A DNA stretch of 8,715 nucleotides from Actinocrinis sp046724665 (GTDB taxonomy: Bacteria; Actinomycetota; Actinomycetes; Streptomycetales; Catenulisporaceae), in NCBI GenBank assembly GCA_046724665.1, contig JBKOWZ010000228.1, positions 1 to 8,715 of the forward strand. The letters run 5' to 3'. Shown here in pieces: positions 1 through 4,725 of this stretch (its first letter is position 1; each line of letters starts with the position of its first letter). The position numbers and the translations under genes were made by a program. The notes under the pieces are model-generated. The model did no database searches, was not told the origin of the DNA, and saw only the letters and a program-made list of their open reading frames with translations.

Positions 1-192
1 GTGTACCTGCGCCCGCACCTCGTCGTCGAGATCGAACTCGACGGAGTGCAGGTCAGCCCGCGATATCCCGGCGGCGTGGCGCTGCGGTTCGCCCGCGTGC
101 TGCGCTACCGCCCGGACAAGCGGGCCGAGGACGCCGACACGATCGCCGCGGTGCGGGCCCTGCTGCCCGCCGCCGGGCCCCGGGACGGCTGA
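1..192 (+). CDS. ligB: ATP-dependent DNA ligase, LigB type, C-terminal fragment
   Basis: This is the last 63 codons of a gene that begins before the window, ending in TGA at 190-192. The peptide contains LRPHLVVEIELDGVQ, SPRYPGGVALRFARV and RYRPDKRAEDADTI. From knowledge of the family, this matches the end of the OB-fold domain of actinobacterial LigB-type ATP-dependent ligases. The RFARV...RYRPDK block corresponds to the motif VI region, which helps enzyme adenylation. The full enzyme would seal nicks with ATP and is normally about 500 residues, so roughly seven eighths lie outside the window, including the adenylated lysine motif. The first codon is GTG, but it reads as an internal valine of a continuing frame. 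LigB is distinguished from LigC and LigD by the 'SPRYPGGVALRFARV' segment, from memory of those families. Confidence 0.85.
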   Translation: MYLRPHLVVEIELDGVQVSPRYPGGVALRFARVLRYRPDKRAEDADTIAAVRALLPAAGPRDG

Positions 193-343
193 CCTGCCAT
201 GCTGCCCGCCGCGACCCAGCCGGATGTCCGGGGTCATAGTTACGGATGACCAAGGTATCCAAAAGATTTCCAGGTCTGGATTTTGCCTGAGCTAAACACA
301 CGGCACTCTTCCCCCGGCCGCGTGGAGCTGACACACTAATCAT

Positions 344-369
344 GATCAGACACCCCACCCCGTCTGATC
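344..369. repeat. 8-bp inverted repeat with C-rich 10-nt loop
   Basis: GATCAGAC (344-351) pairs perfectly with GTCTGATC (362-369) across a 10-base loop, accccacccc. It lies between two convergent genes. It could be a terminator stem or a protein-binding dyad. No T run follows on either side, so neither reading is strong. Confidence 0.4.
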
Positions 370-404
370 CATCACCCGGCGTGTGGATTCGTTCCCGCCG
401 GATG

Positions 405-443
405 GGCCCCCGGCATCGCATCCCCCCCGTGATGCCGGGGGCC
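405..443 (-). terminator. Strong 13-bp stem-loop, probable terminator
   Basis: GGCCCCCGGCATC (405-417) pairs perfectly with GATGCCGGGGGCC (431-443) around a 13-base loop. The stem is almost all G/C. It lies 45 bp past the stop of the minus-strand HTH regulator gene and about 210 bp past the ligase stop. Its place between convergent genes suggests termination, possibly from both sides. On the plus strand it is followed within 5 bases by a short T run (acttttcc); on the minus strand there is no T run, as is common in high-GC actinobacteria. Confidence 0.55.
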
Positions 444-461
444 ACCAACTTTTCCGGGCCC

Positions 462-478
462 AGGCGGCGCATCCGCCT
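462..478 (-). terminator. Short GC stem-loop right after the regulator gene
   Basis: AGGCGG (462-467) pairs with CCGCCT (473-478) over a 5-base loop, starting 9 bp beyond the regulator stop codon. It may act together with the larger stem at 405-443. It is short and could be chance in GC-rich DNA. Confidence 0.3.
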
Positions 479-487
479 CAGGCGGCC

Positions 488-985
488 TCAGCCCTTGCCG
501 AGCACCACCCGGCAGCCCAACGCGTCGGCCCAGCGGATCAGGTGCAGGATCCGCGGTTGCCGCCGCGCGGTCTCCCACATGCGTACCGTCCACTCGCTGA
601 CGTCGAGCAGCTCGCCGAGGTTCTCCTGGGTCAGCTCCGCCTCGGTCCTGGCGTGCTTGAGCGCGGCGGCGATCCGCCGGATCTCGTAGTCCTCGAAGGG
701 CTCGAGATGGCGCGGGGCCGGGCGCTGGGTGATCGGGCGGCGCTTGCGGTCGAGGATGTCCACGCTGTGGCCCAGGGCGTGCGCCCAGCGCACGAAGCTG
801 CCGGCGGACGGCAGATCCGCGTTGTTCTCCCACTTGCCGACCACGATCTCCGCCATGCCGAGCCGGGCGCCGAGGCCGCGCTGGGAGAGCGCACGCTGCT
901 GCCGCGCCGCCTGCAACTGGAGTATCAGGCCATTCAAGTACTCGTGGGCGAAACGCTGGTCCGCGGCGAATTCGTCACGCGGCAC
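488..985 (-). CDS. Double-HTH XRE-family transcriptional regulator
   Basis: A 165-residue protein, probably a DNA-binding regulator in the cytoplasm. Two helix-turn-helix units of the XRE/Cro-C1 type lie in tandem, at about residues 20-77 and 103-160. Each has the pattern (A)LSQ..LG..LG(M)...V..WE followed by ..(F/L)(V)RWA.ALG: SQRGLGARLGMAEIVVGKWE in the first and TQENLGELLDVSEWTVRMWE in the second. The two halves clearly resemble each other, suggesting internal duplication and binding as a built-in dimer. No ligand or metal domain is visible. The start chosen is GTG (983-985). An in-frame TTG at 998-1000 lies inside the inserted element and has no ribosome binding site. Upstream of the GTG is only a weak cagg, because a MITE-like element sits directly before it. 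The next in-frame ATG (residue 44) would cut into the first HTH. Target genes are unknown; self-regulation is likely for this family but not shown. Confidence 0.8.
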   Translation of the reverse strand: MPRDEFAADQRFAHEYLNGLILQLQAARQQRALSQRGLGARLGMAEIVVGKWENNADLPSAGSFVRWAHALGHSVDILDRKRRPITQRPAPRHLEPFEDYEIRRIAAALKHARTEAELTQENLGELLDVSEWTVRMWETARRQPRILHLIRWADALGCRVVLGKG

Positions 986-986
986 T

Positions 987-1049
987 AGAGCCTGTTTCAA
1001 AGGTGGCGTCGGTGAGGGCGTGGTGTCTGGCGTGTGCGGTCGCTAGGCG
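987..1049 (-). pseudogene. Remnant of transposase C-terminus
   Basis: The minus strand encodes RLATAHARHHALTDATFETG plus Ser in the inner and terminal part of the MITE-like element. ATFETGS is produced by the terminal repeat itself (TTTGAAACAGGCTC), as in intact IS elements whose transposase frame runs into the end. No other transposase part and no DDE residues remain. The similarity to real transposase tails is from memory and would need a search. Confidence 0.4.
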
Positions 1050-1147
1050 GGGGTGCGGCCTCATATCGGGGTGTGGGGGCGTGCCGGCAACGCGGCGGGC
1101 GTGCGTGGCAGACGACACGACCCCGGCGGGACTTTTGAAACAGGCTC
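988..1147 (-). mobile_element. MITE-like internally deleted insertion sequence, 160 bp
   Basis: The segment is bounded by perfect 14-bp terminal inverted repeats, GAGCCTGTTTCAAA at 988-1001 and its reverse complement at 1134-1147. It is too short for a transposase gene. The minus strand reads HARHHALTDATFETGS up to the end near 988, which from memory resembles the C-terminal tail of IS5-group transposases in streptomycetes whose last codons run into the terminal repeat. The element is therefore probably an IS that lost most of its transposase and could move only with help in trans. Flanks read CTAG at 985-988 and CCAG at 1147-1150, which may be a 4-bp target duplication with one mutation; IS5-group elements favour YTAR targets. 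If so, the exact ends are 989 and 1146. The IS family assignment is uncertain; the inverted repeats are certain. Confidence 0.75.
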
Positions 1148-1240
1148 CAGTGCCTCGGCAGCCGATATTCGCCCACGAACGAGGTGCGCTCGGGCAGCCC
1201 ATGACGAGGCGTTGGGCGAATATCGGCTGCCGAGGCACTG
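1148..1240. repeat. Perfect 28-bp inverted repeat with 37-nt loop
   Basis: The 28 bases at 1148-1175 (beginning cagtgcctcggcagccga) are exactly the reverse complement of 1213-1240, with 37 bases between. The pairing stops at both ends, so 28 bp is the full length. The repeat abuts the MITE-like element with no gap. In transcripts of the minus-strand regulator gene it would form a very stable hairpin. The arm nearest the gene carries GAGG, which was probably the gene's original ribosome binding site. It could be a translational control hairpin, a large operator, or the ends of a second tiny mobile element. No protein coding sense was found in the loop. Confidence 0.85.
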
Positions 1241-1302
1241 AAAGCCGCCTTCGCCGGGCCGGCCTTGAAATCCACATATCTGGCCCCTCCCACCATAAGT
1301 CG

Positions 1303-1331
1303 TTTATTTACCCATAAATGCGGGCGTCCAA
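1303..1331 (-). promoter_or_regulatory. Possible promoter of the HTH regulator gene
   Basis: Reading the minus strand, TTGGAC (1331-1326) is followed after 17 bp by AATAAA (1308-1303), inside the most AT-rich stretch of this intergenic region (1264-1320). Match to the vegetative consensus is only partial. If used, the transcript would carry the 28-bp hairpin and the MITE-like element in a leader of about 310 bases before the regulator's start codon. Confidence 0.28.
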
Positions 1332-1394
1332 ACTGCGCCGCGTGGTAAGCAAGCTCTCTAGGGAGCTGCTCGGTCAAGGGTCCGGGAGGTGGCC

Positions 1395-1408
1395 CACTCG
1401 ATCGAGTG
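1395..1408. promoter_or_regulatory. 14-bp perfect palindrome, candidate operator (site 1)
   Basis: CACTCGATCGAGTG is a perfect palindrome in the divergent intergenic region. Nearly the same sequence, CACTCGATCGGGTG, occurs at 6730-6743 in another divergent intergenic region. Two copies in intergenic DNA make a shared binding site plausible; the regulator is unknown. Confidence 0.4.
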
Positions 1409-1599
1409 ATCGAAAGATGCGGGCGTCGGCGCCGTGGCGGGTTCGCCTGCCGTGAGCGCCCACGTCGGTGGGGACGGCCGCCGGGTCGGCGGCGAGGCCG
1501 GAGTTTCGGCGTCCGGAGAATTTTCGAACGCCGTAGCCAACAGTAATTTAGTGCATCCACCGCGCCGGCGGCCGGTTGTCGCGACTGCATCGTGACAGC

Positions 1600-1618
1600 C
1601 ACGGCAAGCCTAGCCGTG
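1600..1618. promoter_or_regulatory. Dyad upstream of the prenyl synthase gene
   Basis: CACGGC (1600-1605) pairs with GCCGTG (1613-1618) over a 7-base centre that is itself partly symmetric. It lies about 140 bp before the prenyl synthase start and could be an operator. Chance symmetry in GC-rich DNA is not excluded. Confidence 0.25.
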
Positions 1619-1625
1619 TCCGGTT

Positions 1626-1641
1626 CGCGAAATCGCGAAAT
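1626..1641. repeat. Tandem duplicated octamer CGCGAAAT
   Basis: CGCGAAAT occurs twice head to tail (1626-1633, 1634-1641), about 120 bp before the prenyl synthase start. It partly overlaps the self-complementary TTCGCGAA. It could be a direct-repeat binding site; no known factor is claimed. Confidence 0.3.
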
Positions 1642-1760
1642 GGTGGAACGCGTGAACCGCACGCATTTGCGGGGCGTATCCATGGTGAGGCCGGAGGGTG
1701 GGTGGGATGACGGCGCTGCCCGCGGGTAGGCGAATGTAAGCCGCGGAATGGAGGTCGGGC

Positions 1761-2840
1761 GTGAGTGAACTGGAGTCACTGCGTTCGCGGGTGGACAACG
1801 TGTTGGGCGAGTTCCTCGATGCGCGCAAGGGCGAGTCGGCGGACCGGCGCGACGGCGCGCGGCCCGGCGGTTGGCGCGGCGCGGCGGACCTGGACTTCGT
1901 ATCAGGGATCGCAGACCTGGTTTCGCGCGGCGGCAAGCGGCTGCGCGCGGCGCTGTGCCTGCTCGGGTGGGCCGGCGCCGGGGGCGCGCTCGACGAGGCG
2001 ATCCTGCGCGGCAGCGCCTCGCTGGAGCTGTTGCATGCATGTGCCCTGATTCACGACGACGTTATGGACCGCTCGGCGACCCGGCGCGGCGGTGCGGCGC
2101 TGCACCGTGGTTTCGCCGCGCGGCACGCGGCCGCCTCCTGGCACGGCGACTCGGAGCAGTTCGGTGTCGCGGCGGCGATCGCGGCCGGGGATCTGTGCCT
2201 CGTCTGGGCGGATCGCCTGCTGCGGGAGAGCGGGCTGCCAGCCGCCGCCGTGGAGCGCGGCCGCGGCGTCTACGACGCGATGCGGGCCGAGACGATCCGG
2301 GGACAGTACCTTGATCTGGTCGCCCAGGCTCGCGGCTGGCTCGACCTCGACGACGCGCTGACCGTCGCGCAGACCAAGACCGCCGCCTGCACGACGACCG
2401 GACCGCTCTGTTTCGGCGGCGCGCTGGCCGGGGCGCCGGATCTGTTGCTGGAGGCTTACGAGGCGTACGGAACCGCGCTCGGCCTGGCGTTCCAGTTGCG
2501 CGACGACCAACTCGGCGCGTTCGCCGATCCGGAGCTGACCGGCAAGCCGTCGGGTGACGATCTGCGCGACGGGAAATGCACGGTGCTGCTGGCCGAGGCG
2601 TATCAGAGATTGGATTCAGCGGGCAGGCGGCGGTTGCGGCGGCTGGTCGGGCAGGGGACTTCCGGCGCGGTGGTCGAACTGCGCGAGCTGCTGGAGGAGG
2701 CCGGGGCGAGGCAGGCCGTGGAGGAGCGCATCGCGGCGCTGGGGAAACAGGCCACTGAGGCGCTTGGTACGGCGCCGCTGGACGGGACGGGTGTGCGGGA
2801 TGCGCTGGTCGGGCTGGTGGCGACGGTCACGCGGGGGTGA
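1761..2840 (+). CDS. Polyprenyl diphosphate synthase (trans-isoprenyl type)
   Basis: A 359-residue cytoplasmic enzyme that should condense isopentenyl diphosphate with an allylic diphosphate to make a longer prenyl diphosphate. All family landmarks are present. GGKRLR (57-62) binds isopentenyl diphosphate. The first Asp-rich motif is DDVMD (99-103) within LLHACALIHDDVMDRSATRR. KTAA...GPL is near 206-215. The second Asp-rich motif is DDQLGAF (248-254), followed by KPSGDDLRDGK (262-272), as usual in actinobacterial enzymes. The residue five before the first motif is Cys94; a small residue there usually allows products longer than farnesyl diphosphate, so C20 or longer is plausible, but chain length cannot be read safely. 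GTG is chosen as start because GGAGG (1750-1754) lies 6 bp ahead. The gene converges on a UbiA-like/UbiE-like gene pair, 6 bp away, suggesting a joint isoprenoid pathway. Confidence 0.9.
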   Translation: MSELESLRSRVDNVLGEFLDARKGESADRRDGARPGGWRGAADLDFVSGIADLVSRGGKRLRAALCLLGWAGAGGALDEAILRGSASLELLHACALIHDDVMDRSATRRGGAALHRGFAARHAAASWHGDSEQFGVAAAIAAGDLCLVWADRLLRESGLPAAAVERGRGVYDAMRAETIRGQYLDLVAQARGWLDLDDALTVAQTKTAACTTTGPLCFGGALAGAPDLLLEAYEAYGTALGLAFQLRDDQLGAFADPELTGKPSGDDLRDGKCTVLLAEAYQRLDSAGRRRLRRLVGQGTSGAVVELRELLEEAGARQAVEERIAALGKQATEALGTAPLDGTGVRDALVGLVATVTRG

Positions 2841-2846
2841 GGCGGG

Positions 2847-3608
2847 TCACCAGTGCGGGACGCGGGCCAGCAGCACGGCCGCCGCGAGCGCGGGCGTGGC
2901 ATAGGAGAGCAGCCGCAGCGCGCCGTCGAGCGGATCGAGCAGCGCGGCCTGGTCGAGCGGCACGCAGGACCCGTCGGCGAGTTCGACGACGCCCGCGACG
3001 GTCATCGTGCGGCGCCGCAGCATGCGCGCGGGGGTGCTCAGCCTCCGCTGCGCCGCGGACAGCGACGTCGCGGCGAGGACGAAGGCCGCGGCGGCGAGCG
3101 AATTCGGCCGGTCGAGCGGCGGGGCCTGCGCGACATAGCCGACGGCCGCCGGGAACGCGCCCCAGGCGAGGGCGAATCCGAGGTCTGTGTGAAGCACGCC
3201 GCCGAACAGTTCCAGGTTGTATCCGAGCACGAGCACGATCCCGGCGAGCACGAACGGGATCAGGATCGGTCCGGTGTGCGGCAGCGTCGCGATGCCGAGC
3301 GCGGCCGCCGCGGCGAGGGAGACGATCGCCGCGGTCCACAGCGCGCGGTCGCTGATCGACGTGCGCAGCGGGCGTCCGTTCCACTCGTCGAGGGCGTGCG
3401 CCGCGACGCCGACGGCGAGCGCGAACGCGAGCACCGTAGCGCCGAGGATCAACCAGTCGATACGCGGGGCGAGCGCCGCGCCGATCGCGACGTACGACAG
3501 ATGCCAGAGCGTGTACGGGGGATGCAGGACCGTCCACCAGTCCCACCGCGCGCCGCCGCGCCGCGCGTAGAACGCCGGGGCGAGCGGATTGGGCTCGGGC
3601 TCAGCCAT
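2847..3608 (-). CDS. Multi-pass membrane protein, divergent UbiA-like prenyltransferase (putative)
   Basis: A 253-residue protein with about six or seven hydrophobic segments (near 36-48, 52-71, 90-108, 112-130, 143-161, 169-185, 232-249). The start reads WWTVLHPPYTLWHLSYVAIG. After the second helix comes HALDEWNGRPLRT (71-83), at the position where UbiA enzymes carry the NDxxDxxxD motif and an R-P-L loop. Later LGYNLELFGGVLHTDLGFAL (128-147), followed by AFPAAVGYVAQ, recalls the 'YS..RPL....LGE....FG.....G.Y..Q' layout of MenA/UbiA proteins. Canonical catalytic aspartates are mostly missing, so membrane prenyl transfer is an inference. The ATG (3606-3608) overlaps the end of the methyltransferase gene in ATGGCTGA, indicating translational coupling. 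The convergent neighbour makes prenyl diphosphates, a fitting substrate. Alternatively it is a membrane protein of unknown function that works with the methyltransferase. Confidence 0.65.
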   Translation of the reverse strand: MAEPEPNPLAPAFYARRGGARWDWWTVLHPPYTLWHLSYVAIGAALAPRIDWLILGATVLAFALAVGVAAHALDEWNGRPLRTSISDRALWTAAIVSLAAAAALGIATLPHTGPILIPFVLAGIVLVLGYNLELFGGVLHTDLGFALAWGAFPAAVGYVAQAPPLDRPNSLAAAAFVLAATSLSAAQRRLSTPARMLRRRTMTVAGVVELADGSCVPLDQAALLDPLDGALRLLSYATPALAAAVLLARVPHW

Positions 3609-4359
3609 CGGCCGGCCTCTCGGCCTTGCGGCCCCACATCACCAGGCCTCCGCCGAGGCTCATCGTGCGTACTCCCACGTGTTCGATGCCTGCTTCACGC
3701 CACTGCGCGACCGTCTCGTCCACCGGATGCCGTTGGTAGTGCTCGGATATGGAAGGCCCGAGGAACCTTCCCACCCGCGCCCACTCGCGCCCTCCGGTGA
3801 GAAATCCGGCGGCCGGGAGCACGGCACCGGTGTAGCCCCGCCACGCGGCGTGCCAGACCGGATGGCCGGGCACGGCGAATTCGAGGCTTGCGACGGCGCC
3901 GCCGGGCCGGACGACCCGGGCGAGTTCGCGCAGCGTGGCGGCCGGATCGGTGACGTACCGCAGCAGGTAGGTGAAGGTCAGCGCGTCGAAGGACTCGTCG
4001 GGGAACGGCAGCCGCTCGGCGCGGCCGGCGACGAGCCGGATGCGCGCCTCGTCGCCGCGCTGCGCGACCCGCCTGCGGCCCTCGCGCAGCATCTGCTCGG
4101 TGAGATCCACCCCGACGACGTCCACCGGCGCGCGCCGAACCCAGGCCAGCGCCACCCCGGCGGTGCCGGTCGCCACGTCGAGCACGCGGCGGGCGCCGGG
4201 GCTGACGCGCAGCGCGGCATCGACCATCGCGTGCCGCCAGCGCCGGTTCTGGCCGAAGGAGAGCACCTCGGCGAGCAGGTCGTATTTTCCCGGCAGTCCG
4301 TCGAACAGGCCACGGGTGAATTCGTTGGCTTGCGCGTCCGTATCCCAGTGTGTACGCAT
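3601..4359 (-). CDS. UbiE/MenG-like SAM-dependent methyltransferase
   Basis: A 252-residue class I methyltransferase. Family signatures are in order: KYDLLAEVLSFGQNRRWR (25-42), close to the UbiE/MenG signature; motif I VLDVATGTAG (59-68), with Ala67 where glycine is usual; VVGVDLTEQML (81-91), whose Asp85 should bind the SAM ribose; RAERLPFPDESFDALTFTYL (113-132); and LRELARVVRPGG (143-154). The C-terminal LGGGLVMWGRK (235-245) matches the end of MenG-type enzymes. MenG methylates demethylmenaquinone; here a prenylated quinone or similar ring is the likely substrate. Whether this is the cell's main MenG or a specialised copy cannot be told. The ATG at 4357-4359 follows GAGGAGGCG closely, so it is preferred over upstream in-frame starts that would add about 50 residues of poor quality. 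It is first in an operon with the UbiA-like gene, overlapping it by 8 bp. Confidence 0.8.
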   Translation of the reverse strand: MRTHWDTDAQANEFTRGLFDGLPGKYDLLAEVLSFGQNRRWRHAMVDAALRVSPGARRVLDVATGTAGVALAWVRRAPVDVVGVDLTEQMLREGRRRVAQRGDEARIRLVAGRAERLPFPDESFDALTFTYLLRYVTDPAATLRELARVVRPGGAVASLEFAVPGHPVWHAAWRGYTGAVLPAAGFLTGGREWARVGRFLGPSISEHYQRHPVDETVAQWREAGIEHVGVRTMSLGGGLVMWGRKAERPADG

Positions 4360-4415
4360 CGTCGCCTCCTCGGACTGCACACATACCCAGGTATCCATCC
4401 CCCGATCGGCGCAAG

Positions 4416-4442
4416 GTCGGGCCATTGGGCCGAGTGGCCGAC
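4416..4442. promoter_or_regulatory. Imperfect dyad in divergent promoter region
   Basis: GTCGG-g-CCA (4416-4424) pairs with TGGCCGAC (4435-4442) with a single bulged base. It sits between the divergent methyltransferase and small secreted protein genes, 168 bp apart. It may be an operator for either gene. Support is weak. Confidence 0.22.
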
Positions 4443-4527
4443 AGGAGAGCTGGTTACGTTGGTCAGGCCGGCCGGGATTCGAGGATCTCCGGCCGCGCGC
4501 GGCCGTCACGCAGGAGGGAGCGGAATC

Positions 4528-4725
4528 GTGCCGACATCCTATTCAACCGGGTCGAAAGCGTTCGTCGTGGTCACGGCGCTGTTCGTGGTGGGGTTCAGCG
4601 CATCGCCGGCCAACGCCCGGGGGACGGGCGCCGAAACGAAGGCGGAGACGCAGCTGCGCCCGAACGCGGTCACCGACCAGCAGCTATCCGCCGAGCCCCG
4701 GCAGCCGCCGCGACGGCCGGAATGA
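4528..4725 (+). CDS. Small secreted protein, 65 residues
   Basis: A short gene with a clear export signal: a basic start with Lys10, a hydrophobic core AFVVVTALFVVGFSA (11-25) and a cleavage site PANA at 27-30. The predicted mature part is only about 35 residues, rich in charge and Pro/Gln, without cysteine, and ends QPPRRPE. No family was recognised. GTG is chosen because GGAGGG (4513-4518) lies 9 bp before it. Third codon positions are almost all G or C, as expected for a real gene here. Its last 56 bp overlap, tail to tail, the end of the surface-protein gene on the other strand. It diverges from the methyltransferase gene and may share its control region. It could be a signalling or wall-associated peptide, but nothing in the sequence decides this. 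Confidence 0.6.
   Translation: MPTSYSTGSKAFVVVTALFVVGFSASPANARGTGAETKAETQLRPNAVTDQQLSAEPRQPPRRPE

Larger units (their letters stand above)
193..487. other. Intergenic region between convergent ligase and regulator genes
   Basis: About 295 bp without a convincing gene. The part from about 230 to 300 is AT-rich compared with its surroundings, with short A/T runs near 260-285. A 6-bp dyad (ggtcat/atgacc, 232-237 and 246-251) lies in it. Three stronger stem-loops follow at 344-369, 405-443 and 462-478, consistent with a two-way termination zone between convergent genes. Short frames here lack a good start context and their codon use looks like the shadow of non-coding DNA. Confidence 0.6.
1241..1760. 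other. Long intergenic region between regulator and prenyl synthase genes
   Basis: About 520 bp with no convincing gene. It holds the AT-rich island at 1264-1320, an 11-bp direct repeat atgcgggcgtc (1318-1328 and 1417-1427), a perfect palindrome at 1395-1408, a dyad at 1600-1618 and a tandem octamer at 1626-1641. Short open frames on the minus strand are low complexity and lack ribosome binding sites. The length and the number of dyads suggest regulatory DNA for one or both divergent genes, or decayed sequence near a mobile-element hot spot. Confidence 0.5.

Noticed and set aside
981..1240. CRISPR-like or phage attachment interpretation of the repeats
   Set aside because: There are no multiple spaced direct repeats, no integrase or cas gene, and the symmetry is inverted, which fits a transposable element and a hairpin better.
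1358..1540. 60-codon minus-strand frame in the intergenic region
   Set aside because: TTG start without ribosome binding site; Pro/Ala/Thr-rich translation resembling random high-GC DNA.
997..2040. Long minus-strand open frame (347 codons) spanning the intergenic region and the start of the prenyl synthase gene
   Set aside because: Arg/Pro-rich low-complexity translation, crosses the inverted repeats and a well-supported gene on the other strand, and has no ribosome binding site or family signal.
2853..3800. Plus-strand open frame opposite the UbiA-like gene
   Set aside because: Arg/Gly/Glu-rich composition typical of the antisense of a high-GC gene; the minus-strand reading has clear membrane segments.
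4360..4509. N-terminal extension of the methyltransferase by 50 residues
   Set aside because: The residues show no family match, while GAGGAGG directly precedes the ATG at 4357-4359.
3589..4527. Upstream in-frame extension of the small secreted protein gene
   Set aside because: It lies antisense to the methyltransferase gene. The signal peptide and ribosome binding site place the real start at GTG 4528.
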